Below the pieces are notes generated by a model that made no database searches, was not told where the DNA came from, and saw only the letters and a list, made by a program, of their open reading frames with translations. Position numbers and translations under genes: made by a program. From the NCBI GenBank assembly GCA_018136815.1, contig CM030940.1:3536833-3600832 (forward strand): DNA of 64,000 nucleotides, written 5' to 3'. Shown one piece after another: positions 47,508-59,788 of this stretch. Source of the stretch: Isochrysis galbana. Its lineage: Eukaryota; Haptophyta; Isochrysidales; Isochrysidaceae. Numbering within the stretch: position 1 is the stretch's first letter; each line of letters begins with the position of its first letter.

Positions 47508-50012
47508 GGGTGGAGCTTCTGCGAACCTGGGCGGGGGACGCCACCTCCCCCCGCCGCCACCCGCTCTTGTCTCTTGTGCCGCCGCTTATCTCGTGTTTGG
47601 ATTGTTGGACGTGTTGACTCCGGGCGGGCGGTGTTCCTTCAGTGTCCCCTCTTGCGCGTCTGTATCCTTTTTGCTGTTGCGCCCCATCAATCAACCATCA
47701 TCAAGAATGCCATGGTGGTGGGCCATCACGTGTCATAGGGTACAACCGGGAGCCCCCTGCGCCCCCCGCCTCTCTGGCGGCATTAACTTCTCGCTCCGGG
47801 GGGCCGTCACCGTCAGTTAACCCTAGTAGTGCCGTAGTCCACGTGGTGGACGATGAATGCCTTTCAAGTACATATGCCTATATTTGGAGCCCCTGGGGCC
47901 CTAGGAGGGCCCCTAGGGGCCTTCGGATCCGACACGGGACCCCTCCTAGGCCTGGGTAGATCTCCCTTTCATAAATTAGTCAATAATGGTGCTTGGTTTG
48001 AGAAGCGCGGGAGACAGTTCCCACGAATAAAGGTTGGCGCGAGCCCATTTCCGGGCCTGCGAAGAAAGCGCAGCGTGTGCAAACGCAGAGGGGCATCTGT
48101 GGCTATGCTGAGTGTGCTCTTGAGAAACCGAAGCGTTGTCAGTACAGATGTGGAGCATGTCGTGGTGGGCAGGGCGCTTACTATCATATGCAGTGCTTTT
48201 TCGCGTGCCACCGGTGTCTTATGGAGTAGTCGGGGGGTTTTCGCTTTTCGCTGTTTTTGGCTGTTTTTGCGTTTTCGCCATTTTCGCAGCTCTCAAAAAG
48301 CATTGTAACCTTCAGTGCTCATGTCATGCTGCTTAGGGGGGTTCTGTCCTGCCTATATGCAGGCCATCCAGCCCGAGATATGGGGACTATAGGGCCTGTT
48401 CTTCCGTATGCCGACGTAGAAAAAACGGTTTTTAGGGCACTACTAGGGTTCTGGGAGGAACTAAGCATTCAAGCCATCATGAGCTAGGCACCCAGAGGTG
48501 GGGGAGACTGGATTGAAAAAAAAATCTTGTTGATCCGGAGGCCCACGTTTTTATCGTGGGACCGGAGGAAGATTTCCCCTCGTCTCTCTCCCCGCTCGAA
48601 TCCGAATATCCGAATCCGACGAGGCAGAGCGATGGCGACATGGCGACCGACTCGCCTGACAGGCCGATCTTCGCCGCGCTCCAGCGAGAGCGAGAGCACG
48701 GCGGTGGTCAGCCCCCCCTTGTCGCTGGTGTTCGGACTAAATGGTCCGGGTACACCGGTCGACGGTCTCACCGACGTTTCATGCCACCGCACTCGGCTGA
48801 TTTCTGCTTCACCTGCCCACGCAGCATGGCCGCCAGCCCCACACCACACCTGGCGCACTCTGGCACGTAATAATACGTTGTTCGTTATTCTCTGCGGGCG
48901 CTCTGCATTGTCATTGTTAGTGGCGCGCGTGTTACTATTACTATGAATGTGCACGTGTATAAATGCAGAGATTTTTTCATCCTGCTATATCGGGTCGGCG
49001 ATGCGAGCGGCGATGGCGCTTTGCCTCGCACAAGCCGCGGTGGTTGCCGCCGTGGGCACCACCGCGATATGGAGCTGCTGCACGGGAGCGTGGATGGGTC
49101 CCTACGGACCCTGCCCCTTTGGAGCGGTCATATTTGGCTCGTGGCCCGGCGGGGTAGTAGCCAAGGCTAGCGTGGCAGTAACTGTACTAATGTAGTTAGA
49201 CTGATGCTCTCATTAATAAATTAAAACAGGCCAATTACGCACGAACAGCGCTCAGCCGCATCCGGCGCTGTTGGCGTTCCCGCCTTTTGCCTTTGCTCTC
49301 TCGTCGCGCTCATGTGGTAGAGTAGTCTCAACACATTTAGCATTCATTAGAGTTACACATATGAACCGGCTAGTGTCGTAGTCCGGCCCATCTCATCATC
49401 ATCAAGGCAAGTAAGACGTGCACAGATTTCCCCCATAGATGGGCGGATATCGGAAGCACAACACATGGGAAATGTGGAAAGGAAGGGGTGAAGCGGAGAA
49501 AGATTGACAACGAGGAGGAGGAGAGTCGGAAGGGAAAATCGTCGCCTCACACGACAGGTGACCGATTGCCCCGAGGCGCCTAGCAAGGACACGGAGAACA
49601 TTTGTACTACGCAAGAAAACTGGGACAAAGGAGTACACAACCCAAACACTCAGAGTGAGTAATCAAGGCGGCGATGCGGCTAGGAAATGAAGGAAGAACC
49701 CGGAAATAATCGCGATAAGGCGCGGGCAGGAACCGTCGCGACCGCGCCGCAACCTAATTTTGGCACCCGCCGGCGGGGGATTCTGTCCAGGTACACGTAC
49801 GTGTTCGTGCCTACCGTTGTGTATCCGGTTCCTTTCTAGCTGCTGAGAGGCCTTCATGACGGCCGTCCGACCGTCCTAAAAAATGGCATTCCGTAGAAGG
49901 CAAAATGCCTCAATTGGCATCAAATTGTCCGGAATCAAGAAGCAGAATGAAGATGGCGGCGCTCCTCCATGCTGTTATCGGACGAAGCCATTCTCATGGA
50001 GGCTCGTTCCCT
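47508..50012. other. Intergenic, no supported gene
   Basis: It has a gccctaggagggcccctagg palindromic stretch near 47900 and T-rich sequence near 48250-48290. Short frames (for example minus 48484-48954) lack recognisable content. The final part before 50013 should include the 3'UTR of the minus-strand channel gene. Confidence 0.45.
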
Positions 50013-52812
50013 TCACAAGTCCATCCGACGCCGGCTTCTGCTGCGCAACTCTTCCGAGCCAAGGCCAAACTCTACCAATCGCGAGTTGCTACTTCGGCTG
50101 AGTTCCGCGTAATACCCCTCCAACGACACCTTTGGGGTGCCCTGCGCCTCAAACTCGAGCATCGTTACCACTCGAAGGAAGAGCCATTCATTCAACGCCT
50201 GCTTTTGCACCTTCTCGAATGTCGAGTTGAAGACGGCGATGAGTAGGTTGAGGAGCACAAAGTAGCTCAATAGGATGTAACCTATGCAAAGGGCGACCAC
50301 GTGATGTTACCATGTTGTTGTTGAAGCCTGTTTCTGGTGCCCTTCGGTGGAGACGGTGGTGGTGAGGATGGGGTGCTGCGTGCGTTTCGTCGACTCTTCC
50401 GTCGATTGGCTCAGCAGCCGAGTCGGCGATGTCATCAGAGCCCATATGTAGGCTGCCGAAATATCAAGCGGCGCAGCGGCGTGGATTTTGCCTCTCACCC
50501 CAAAATAAGACATCACCCACCACGAGTTGCACGCCGGTAAGGCTGTCAAAAAGCTCTCTGTCGACAGCGTTGAGAAGCCATAGAAGCTGTTCTTGCAGGA
50601 TGCGGCCGTACTCGATCTCTTGGCCGGAGAGGTTGAAGAGGACGAGGAAGGCGTTGGCGAAACCGAACAGGACGAACGCGAACCTACGCCGTGGCGGCAA
50701 CGTGTGAGGAGAACATTAGGCGCACACGGTCGGCGACTACATATCACCGGCAGGCAGGGGCAGAGCGATATAGAATGGCAGGCGAAGAGGCGCGGCTTCG
50801 GTCCAGGATGAGTGCCAAGAGAGAGGGCTCCTCTTGCCACCTTGGCTATGTGCCGAAAGTGACGTGGCATGTGCGTGATGTGATGGCACTCACACTCCCA
50901 AAAAGCGCGTGATGTCCTCCAGCATTCCACCAACCGTCACAAGCAGCGGGCCCAATGTTCGTGCGAGCGAGACATATTGTAGGGCTCTCAGCGCGAGGGT
51001 GATTTGGAGCAGCCCAGGGAGTGATTGCAGGAGCGAGTACATGGTGGCTAGGAGGCCAGCCTCAGCCGTAGCAAGCTCGCTCTGCGAGAGGAAGGGCAGC
51101 ATGGGTAGGGCTACAATGGCGGCCAGATGCCACGCATCGAGCACATTCCACAACGATTTGAAATGAGTGCGCCATCCTGCCCGCCGTATCTCGGCGAGCT
51201 CGACGTAGAATATGTATGGCCACCCAGCAAGTAGAACTGCAGTCGAGCCGAGGAAGATCGTGTCGTCCGTCGCCAGATCAAAGCTGTTGACCAGTGCGGC
51301 AGCATACATGAGCATGAATTGCGCTGCCCGCCGCCAGAAGATTTCGGCCCCCCACACGCGCCACTTGCGCTGTACTAGTGAGCGGAGGAGCGGCGCCGAC
51401 AGCAACTCCTTTCTCTTGAAGCGGACGACCAGCTCCTCGATCGTTAGCTGTTGTGGCGATCCACCCATGTCCGAAGCGCCGCTTATTGGCATGAATGTGA
51501 TCGGTACGCTCGGCGCCGACAGGGGGAGAATGATGCCATCGAAGGAGTACCAGTACAAGTCGTTGCCCCACCAGCGATACTCGAAGCGCGACTTGGCGCT
51601 CAGCAAGCGCAACGCCAGCTCCGGAAGAGCCTCGATGCCCATTGATAGCGCAGATCTATTGCGGTTGTTCTTGGAGTAGCCATCGAGCCCAAACTCCAAC
51701 AAGAGCTCTGCAGTGCCTAGATCGCGCGATGACTCCATCAGCGTATGAAGCGCGTTGGAGCCGTCGCCGTCGACAGCGAGGAAGACCCCAGGGCGCACGC
51801 GCGGGCGCAAGAACTCGAGGATTTTCCGGTTGCCATTGAACGCGGCAGCGTGCACAAATGTGAAGGCAGGCTTCGGCTGCAGCAGCCACTCGAGCTTTTG
51901 TTCTAGGTCGCAGCCGTACCGATGGAGGAGAGCCAGCACGCCCACATCGCCCTCAAAGCACGCGTGCGCGCCGGGGCTCGACCAGTACCATCGAGGATAA
52001 TTCGGGTCGGCGCAGCCGCTCACGAGCGCCTCCTCAATGAGGGCGAGCCTCTCTTGCTCCGAGACGCCAGGCATGATGGGCAGCAGGTTGCCCTCGTCCG
52101 GCCGCACCAGCAATGCGAGGGGAGAACGGCAGAAGCCCTCAAGGCGCATATCGCGGGTTCCGTTGCTCGCCACCGGCGCTGGCGGGAAGACGAAGTCCCA
52201 CGACATCTCTGCGTCAATCGAGCGCCTAAGGGTTTCTACATCCCCGGTGTGCAAGGCCCGCAGCAGCTCGATGCGATCCTTGTTGAGCTCATCAGACAGG
52301 TAATCGGGGCCGAGCTGTGTGCCGATGTACTTCGCTCTGAAACGGCGGAACAGCAGGTCCTGCACGCCGTAGACGGTCGACGCCTCGATGAAGGCTGTTC
52401 TACTATCCAGCAGCTGCGAGATTTGCCCTTCGAGGCTTGCAATATCATCCCTTTCCACACGCGTCCTCCTGCTCGCCCCTGGGCCAAATGGGCTGGGAGT
52501 CGCCGTGGTGCCTCGCGCAGCCGATCTATTGGAGGCGGTGCTGGACATGCCCTGAGTCGTGGTCTGAGCCTGCGGACGGCCGAGGAGAGAGAGAGCCCAC
52601 AGCTTGGCCCTGGAGCGCCGGTAGCCTGGCTCTCCCTTGGCAAGCTCCATCCTCGCGTGCGCCAAGCGCCGGAGCGGTCTGCGCGTGCTGAGCGGCTGCG
52701 TGAGCGGCGGCTCGTCGCGACCGGCTGGCTGTAGCAGCTGCTCGGCCGGGCGGATGCCACACAGCGACGGTCTGAGCAGCAGCGCTGGCGAGAGGCTCGC
52801 GAGGAGCAGCAT
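50013..52812 (-). CDS. Ankyrin/TRP-like cation channel, three exons (paralogue of 17619-20222)
   Basis: Exons 52812-50894, 50683-50499 and 50281-50013 with GT-AG introns in phases 2 and 1, 790 residues. It shares very long identical stretches with the 17.6-kb gene (for example EGFCRSPLALLVRPDEGNLL, GCADPNYP.WYWSSPGAHAC, SRFEYRWWGNDLYWYSFDGI), covering the pre-ankyrin region, the ankyrin repeats and the linker. The membrane part continues through LLQITLALRALQYVSLARTL. Intron 1 falls in the helix before the pore (ITRFLGV|FAFVLFGFANAF). Intron 2 falls inside the last helix (VLFWG|YILLSYFVLLNLLIAVFNSTF). The pore loop is shorter than in the paralogue, lacking a roughly 25-residue Ala/Ser-rich insert. 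The start at 52812 (MLLLASLSPALLL) looks like a signal peptide. Confidence 0.87.
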
Positions 52813-53045
52813 TCTCTCTCTCCCCCCCCTCACTCTCTCTCTCACTCTCTCGCCCTCTCTCTCTCGTTCTCTCTCTACCCATCAACCTCTCTGTGTATAT
52901 ATCTACCTCTCTACCTCTCTCCCTCTCATCCTTTCTCTCTCATTCTCTCCCTCTCCCTCTCCCTCTCTCTCCCTCTCTCTCTCCCTCTCTCTCCCTCTCT
53001 CCTTCTCTCAACCTCTCTCTCTCCCTCTCCCCCTCTCTCTCTTGC
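52813..53045. repeat. CT-rich low-complexity tract at the channel gene's 5' end
   Basis: Imperfect ctctctccctctct repeats, purine-rich on the coding strand just upstream of the ATG. Confidence 0.85.
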
Positions 53046-54228
53046 TCTAGCAAAACTAAGAGTACAAGCGACCAAACTACAAAAATATCGCAGGGCAAGC
53101 ACTCACAAAACTCGCAAGCAAACAATCAGGGCACAGACACGACAACGACAAGGACATTAATTAACATTAAAGAATAAAGGCAGAGTCCAAACAGCTGCCT
53201 TGCAGCTTGGCAGGTGGGTAAAGAAGGTGGTTCCCAACCATTCATCAGGGAAGAATGGGAGACATGAGATGCGAGGCCCACCCCACACCGGGCGCATCAA
53301 GTAGCTCAAGCATCGTCAAGCTCAAGCTCAAGCTATCCTATTAGTGAAGTCAGTTACAGTTACATCTCGCATCTCCATCTATCTATGTTTTCCAAAAAAA
53401 ATCAACAAGGTGTGTTTTGCATGTGTGGGTGGGGCGTGGGGCAACAATCTGAAGAGTTTAGCCCAAGAGTGTCTCATTCCAGATGTTCTATGTTTCCCAC
53501 TCGTATTATCTGATTATTGCGAAGTGAAAGTGCAAGCAGTGCGCAGTGCGCCTCCATCGCCGGACCTAAGAATAACGGAGCTTGAGCTTGAGCAGGCACC
53601 ACGGTCCATTGGGGAATTGGGGAAAGCAAAACTGCGTCGAACACGGCTGCAAGCAACACCACACTCTTACGGCACCACCGGCCCGACCCCTCCCTTCGCA
53701 CGCAGACGTACACAACCCGTGCACTCAAACGTACACAAGAGGGCAACCATATGACGAAGCCACGGTGCGCTGTGGACGCAACAAACGACGTAACGCCTGA
53801 ATCAGGCACACACATATCCGCACATATAACAGCCAGACATGTCACGAACTCAGGGACAAATGACCTCGCGTTCCCGGTGTCCGACAGCGTAAAGCCCCAA
53901 GACTTGCAAGACGGCACAACGGTGGCGCGGCCTCGTTACGAGGGCGGTGCTCATCGTCAGTTGTGTGCAACAAAAGGTGGACGACCGAATCACCTCTGGA
54001 TAAGGAGCACAGGAGCATGGCTTTGCGCGTCCGTGCCTATCGGGGATCCGTGCCATCGGTCACAAATAAGATATTCCCAAAGGGAGAAAGCATAGGATGG
54101 GTCTGGCAGTGTGGAGTTTAAATCGCTCGAGATACCACAGGTGCGCTGACGACAAAGTGCCAGCGCGAATCCTTCCTCTCGCCCCCATCAGGCGCGGCGC
54201 TGCAAGCATTCCAGTCTAAACATACATC
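53046..54228. other. Intergenic, no gene seen
   Basis: Lower GC sequence between the channel gene's 5' flank and the 3' end of the nucleolar protein gene; iterated tcaagctcaag near 53310-53330. No credible frame. Confidence 0.5.
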
Positions 54229-55953
54229 CTATGCAAATTTAATGCTGTTCACAGCGCTCGCGTCAATGCTTCCACCCATGTAGGTGCCGCGTTTGGCCTT
54301 CGTCATCTGCTTTTGGAAGGCTTTGCCCTTTACGGGCCCCAGTCGCTCCTGCGCCTTGTCTGCATATGTATGCCCCTTTGCCCTCAGGGATTCCCAGCTG
54401 TTGTCGATGAGAGCCTTCTCACCTAGCTTGTTCACCACCTCATTCGGGTCGACGCGCATAAAGCGGTGCGCCTTTGCCTGAGCGCGCGGAGTCTCCTCTG
54501 CCATGACGAGGGTCTCTGTTGGTACGGCTTCGCCGCGCTTCCGTTTGTTGTCCTGCGACGACTCCGCGGCATCAGGGGGCTTCTCCTCGGCCTCCTCCTC
54601 CTCGTCCGAGGAGTCGCCGGAGTCATCGGAATCGTCCGAGTCGTCTGAGTCCGAGTCGTCCGAGTCGTCCGAGTCGTCCGAGGATTCATCCGGCTTGCCC
54701 TCTTTGTCGTCACCGGATGGCTTGCTTTCCTTTTTCTCATCCTTCGAGCTGTCCGAGTCTTCATCGGAGTCCGAGTCGTCATCCGAGTCCGAGTCGTCAT
54801 CCGAGTCCGAGTCGTCCGAGTCGTCCGAGTCCGAGTCGTCCGAGTCCTTCTCCTCTTCCTTCTCCTCCTTCTTTGTAGACTTTTCGTCTGAGTCGTCCGA
54901 GTCCGACTCATCCGAATCCGACTCGTCCGAATCTGAGTCCTCCTTTTTCTCCTCCTCCTCCTTCTTTGCAGGTTTCTGGTCTGAATCATCCGAGTCCGAG
55001 TCGTCCGAGTCGTCCGAGTCGTCCGAGTCGCTCTCGGCCTTCTTCACTGCGTTGGTGGGCTGCGGTTCTTTCGGCTTCTCCTCAGACGCGGAATCATCCG
55101 AATCAGAGTCGTCGGAATCATCTGAATCTGCCGTAGCAGGCTTCTCAGAGTCATCCGAATCATCGTCGGAGTCGTCAGAATCCTCTGAGTCGGTAGAGTC
55201 GCCCTTCGCCGTCTCCTGCGATTCTGGAGCGGCGGTGTCCTTCTTCTCCTCGGAATCGTCCGATGAGTCATCATCTGAGTCATCTGAGTCATCCGAGTCG
55301 CTGCTCTCACCTGCCTTGGCAGCAACCGGAGCGGCCTTGGTATTCGAGTTCGTGTCATCATCCGAGTCCGAGTCGTCTGAGGACGAATCATCAGAGCCTA
55401 AGTAAACAAGGAGACAATCTCGATCCAGTGCTGGAGAGGGCAGGCCGCCAAGCTACGCGTGGCTTTTCTGCCACTGCTGGGCAACTACGCTCGCCATACT
55501 CGTGACGTCCATGTGGGGAGCTGCCGCGCACCAGATGACGGAGCTGGCGCAGCGCTGCCTTTCTTAGCCGGCGGCGCGACACCTGTTCGGGGTATAACGG
55601 GTAGTAAATTCAGCGTGTCTCAGTTCCCGCCGTGAAGTAAGCAACAAATCTGGCCTCTCACCGTTTTCTGCCTTGCGCTTCACACCGGACATGGTACCCG
55701 CAAGGCCTGTCACGATCGGCGTAAGCTTTTGCCAGATTTCGGTGAGTGACATGGGCGCAGAATCAGGCTGAGACCCAAGCTCACGCACAAGTGCCTTGGC
55801 GGTCTCCGTTTTCCCCTGTGGGGCACATACAGGTAGTGCAGAAGGTGGGAAATGGAGCATCGCTGCACTTTGCGTGTTTTCCATCATTCGCACCTGCTCG
55901 ACAAGGAATTGGTGGACAAGCGGGAAGAGCTCCTTGGCCGACTCGTCAGCCAT
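54229..55953 (-). CDS. Nopp140/SRP40-type nucleolar phosphoprotein with LisH domain
   Basis: Three exons on the minus strand, 55953-55894, 55815-55662 and 55397-54229 (phases 0 and 1), about 460 residues. The N-terminus ELFPLVHQFLVEQGKTETAK is a LisH motif as in NOLC1/SRP40. The centre is about 230 residues of Ser/Asp blocks (DSDDSDDSDSDD type) alternating with Lys/Ala/Pro stretches, the CK2-phosphorylated repeats of this family. The end PVKGKAFQKQMTKAKRGTYM and SIDASAVNSIKFA is the diagnostic SRP40 C-terminal domain. Nopp140 is a nucleolar/Cajal-body chaperone that binds box C/D and H/ACA snoRNPs and links them to rRNA processing. An extra small exon inside the 264-bp intron (55661-55398) cannot be excluded. 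The antisense strand has a long Ser/Glu frame that I regard as a shadow. Confidence 0.9.
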
Positions 55954-56702
55954 GCTGAAGGTAGGCTTGTAGCTGCTTCTCCTCCTGCGCGCGTGACCGG
56001 GCGGGCGTCGTTGACACGGAAGGGAAGAGTTGCATGCATTACCCTCAGCCGTCCCCACGTTTGACGTCGACTAGCAAGCACATGGCCAGCCCCCCGCGCT
56101 TGCTCTACCGGGAGTTGCGACGGCCGTTCCGCTCCCCCTAGTCCCCCTACTGTCCCGCCAGCGCGCGAGCGGCAGGGAGTGGGTGGGTGGCTTTCCTTCC
56201 CTCCCGCCCCCCCCCGCCCCCCTCCCCCCGCACGCACCAGTCCAAAGCGTCGTCGCGACCGTGGGAAAGAGAGAAGAGAAGGGGAGAAGAGACAGAGGAG
56301 AGGGGGGGCGGGGGGAGGGGCGAAGAGCGAGGGGGGGGCGGGCGCCGCCGGGCGACGTCGTCCGCCGCCGCCGCCCCCCCCCCCCCCCTCCCCCCCCCCC
56401 CTTTCACTCCTGCTCTCGCGCGCGCTGCGTCGCTGGTCGCAAGGGCGGGAGCTCTTTTTCTTTTCTTCCCGGACACGTGCACTCCAGTGTTCATTCATAT
56501 CCAGAGTAGCTCTACTCTAGTCGATACCTCGTTACAAGTTACAAGTTAGTCAAATACATCTTTTGTCGCGTTCTTTTTTCCATAAGTGATTACTTATTTC
56601 GGGGTGGTCAAGGGGAGGGGGGAATAGGGATAGTGAGTTTTCGGCCTGTTTGCCCACGTATAATAATAAAATATAATCATATGTCACATATGTAGGGTGG
56701 TA

Positions 56703-56775
56703 GGGTGGTCAAACATCTCTTTTAACTTCTAATGGTGAAAATTGACCATGCCAAGATTGAGGATTCATTACGAGC
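56703..56775 (+). mobile_element. Left-end remnant of the satellite-TIR element family
   Basis: ggtagggtggtcaaacatct is followed by T-rich sequence, then atggtgaaaattgaccatgc and attgagga. It parallels the left end at 11646-11730 (ggtagggcggtcaaacag, ggtgaaaaaatgaccatctc, attgagga). No array or right end follows. Confidence 0.65.
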
Positions 56776-56860
56776 CTACATGTGAAAGACAGAGACGGTG
56801 TCTTTCTTCGGGGATGAAAGACAGCCGTATAATACCGTCTTTTCTAGAGGACCCCAGAGA

Positions 56861-56980
56861 ACAACCTACTTTTATAAGTAGGGGTCAATGGGGGCCTCGC
56901 GCCCCCCTCTCTCCATCGCGGACACCCCCAGGGGTGGGCCCGTACGCCCGTACAATCAACCACAGCCCCTGCCCTTTGGC
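56861..56980 (+). repeat. Dispersed GC-hairpin repeat, copy 2
   Basis: It matches 2968-3095: acctacttttataagtag, ggggtcaatgggggcctcg, gcccccctctctccatcgcg. Confidence 0.7.
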
Positions 56981-56989
56981 AGGGGCTGG

Positions 56990-57360
56990 GCAATTGGCAG
57001 GGGTTGGGCAATCACCACACTGGCCCAGACCCCTAGTGGTCGCTTGGGTCTTGGGTCAGGGCAATACTTTTACAAATTTTATCGAGCAAGTTTGGGTGGC
57101 TTCTTGACCGCGTCACAAGTTTGGGCTCCCTGCTACAAGTGCCTGCAAGTTCAGGAAGCTGCGCAGGTTGGAGTCCCACGGCAGGCCGCGCATTGGCAGG
57201 GGCTGGGCAATCACCACACTGGACACTGGCCCAGACCCCTAGTGGTCGCTTGGGTTAGGGCAATACTTTTACAAATTTTATCGAAAGTTTGGGTGGCTTC
57301 TTGACCGCGTCACAAGTTTGGGCTCCCTGCTACAAGCAGTGCCTGCAAGTTTGGGTGCCA
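56990..57360 (+). repeat. Two tandem modules (about 200 bp) with caagtttggg clusters
   Basis: Each module runs ggcaggggctgggcaatcac, cagacccctagtggtcgctt, caatacttttacaaatttta, tttgggtggcttcttgaccg, cgtcacaagtttgggctccc. The second begins near 57190. This is the largest member of the family seen at 10384 and 16655. Confidence 0.8.
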
Positions 57361-58802
57361 CATCCCTCGAACTTACAAGTACAACAGCCTTTTCTACAAG
57401 TAAAGCCCAAAAAAGGGGGGGGAGGGGGCGGGGGGGCACGGGCCTCATGAGCGTTTCGGCTCATTAGTAGTCGGCAAGATCATATTTATCACGTAAACAG
57501 GTAGTTTTATTCATTGAAACGAGGGTGCAACTCTCTTCACACGTCATTTCCCACTCTTGGCACGGATATCGCAATGGCTGAGCGAGGTGAGCCACATGCG
57601 CCATGCCCGTCCCTTCCACACAATGGCCTGCTCCGCTGATGCATATGAGGCATGTTGGCGCGCGCGCGCCCGCATGCTCAACCCCTCCCTTCTTTGTCTT
57701 TGCCGTAGGTAAGCGCCACTGCACGGAAAAACAGCTTATTGATTTTCAAATCTTCATTTGTACTTTGCTGGCATCGCGGTTTGTTCGAGTATCGCCTCCT
57801 TTTTCCTCCTACTGGAGGAGGAACTCTCAGAGGTGAACCGGAGTTGAGATTTGTTTTCTGGTCTCAAACTTTGTTTTTGGGTCTCTCTATGGACCCAGAC
57901 CCCCCTGGTAGCCCGGTAGCGTCTTGAGATTTTGTGCGCGTCGAGCGTCGAGCGCGGCCTGCTCCTACTCCTGCTCGTCTGTTATCTGTTATTTGCATCA
58001 TCGCGCGCAGGACGACGCCCATGGCCTTGCGCGCCGCTTATAGAGAATATTTACCAGCAAGGCGTGCTCGGCGCAGGTTGGATCGTCGTCTCGTCGTCCT
58101 AGGTCCTAGGTGCCGTCCCCGATGTCTGGCAGTGTCTGGGCCGCTCTCCTTGCTCCTTGCTAGGTGCTAGGGGTAGGCCAAAATCCAAAATATCCATGAT
58201 TTTTTGCCCGAATATCCATGGTCCATGGGAGATATATGATATATCTCCATTATATGCTCGAAAATCGGCCCAAATACCAAATATCCATGAGATATCAGTG
58301 GATATCTCTCGCTACGCCGCTACGCCGCTACGCCGTGCTACAGTGCTACCGTGCTACCGTGCTACCCTATATGATCCTATGATACGCATCTCGCATCTCT
58401 CCCCCCCCCCCCCCGCATGTGCACCGCCGCACCGCCACGTCGTCCACTAATAACTATCTATAGCTCTTTGCTACTCCTTCTTTCTTCTTTTTCCCTCTTC
58501 TTCATTGTTCATTGTCTACGCATACACTCTCCTAATATCTAGCACCAATGCACCAAGCAGAATACAAATGTTATAGTTGCAGTAGTATGTGATATGTGAT
58601 GAGCTTCAGATATGAGCTTCAGATTCAAATTCATATTTTATTGGATCACAAACACAGACACACAATACACAATCCAATCACTTCGACGCGCGGTCACGTT
58701 GGTTGCTATTGAATCGCAACATGATGGAGGCCTCAATTTGATCTGCCAAAGATTGAGCACGACCAGCCGCAGCAGCCAGCAGGCTGGAGGCTGGAATTGG
58801 CG

Positions 58803-58985
58803 ACTTGGCCCGAGCCGACCGACTTGGTTAGGGTGGGTAGACGAATTTGGTCGAGTCCGCAGCATGCAGGATGAAATTCGAGGCTCGAGGCTGATCACTG
58901 ATCCTGGTTGGAGCTAGAGCTAGCTCCGATTGGCGATTGGACTCGGGAGGACTGGTCGAGCGCTTGAGCGCCTAGCTCGGGGTGC
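58803..58985 (+). repeat. Dispersed repeat shared with 10726-10870
   Basis: It shares ggcccgagccgaccgact, tttggtcgagtc and gtcgagcgcttgagcgccta with the 10.7-kb copy. Confidence 0.7.
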
Positions 58986-59667
58986 TATGGGCGAAGGGCA
59001 CCAGCTAGAATGGGTAAAACATCCTTCGCCCCCCCCCATACTGTAGTGAGTGAACGGGCTCATACTGTACTTCCGAGGAAGGGAGGAGGGGAGGAGGAAG
59101 GTTTGGGGCGCGTTGCCCTCACAGCCCAAGGATCCGGCATCAAGTGCCCCCCGAACTTGAGCTGGTTGGTGGTGGCTTGGCTGGTTCCACCAACCTTCCT
59201 CTCGCCCCTCCCCCCACTCGCACGGCGACCACGCGGTGTGTGTGTGCCCCCCGGGCGCGCGTCCGAGCTCCCCACGTTAGGTGAGAGGTGAGAGGGTGTC
59301 AGTTCTATTGCTAATGTCTTACGTTTCCTTATTCTGAGCGGTGGGTCGCCGCCGTGACGCTCTCTCGACTCCCCTCACACCCCTCAGTCCTTAATCGCCA
59401 CACACCGTTTATTATAGATTCTGTTGTCAAAGGAAGGGGTTGGGCGCCGGACCTCTCGCGGCCGTCTCTCTCTCTCTCTCTTCTACTCTACTCTCTCTCT
59501 CTCCAACTCTCAGGGCGTAGCGGGCGAACCTCGCGGCCTCCTCCTCTCAATTATTGGCGAGGAGAGGGGGGGGGGGGGGGCGTGAGGGGGGGGGCGGGGT
59601 CACCGGCGGCGGCGCCCACGGGAGGAAGGAGCGATACTATTAGAGAAGGCCGCTTGAGTACCACGTG

Positions 59668-59702
<35 letters not shown>

Positions 59703-59788
59703 AGGGAGGGAGGGAGAGAGAAGGATAAAGAGCACAGGATCGGGGAGAAGGGGGGAAGGGGGAGGTGCTCCGTGCGAGGGAGGGAGAG

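Larger units (their letters stand above)
55954..59788. other. Gene-poor region with several repeat families
   Basis: It contains G/C homopolymers (56200-56400), a left end of the TIR element family (about 56703), a GC-hairpin repeat (56861), two tandem caagtttggg modules (57000-57360), an AT-rich patch with atatccatg iterations (58185-58310), a dispersed repeat (58803-58985) and a (GA)n tract (59667-59695). No gene recognised. Confidence 0.5.

Noticed and set aside
54503-55405. 300-residue Ser/Glu-rich frame on the plus strand
   Set aside because: Antisense of the Ser/Asp repeats of the Nopp140 gene, which has LisH and SRP40 C-terminal evidence on the minus strand.
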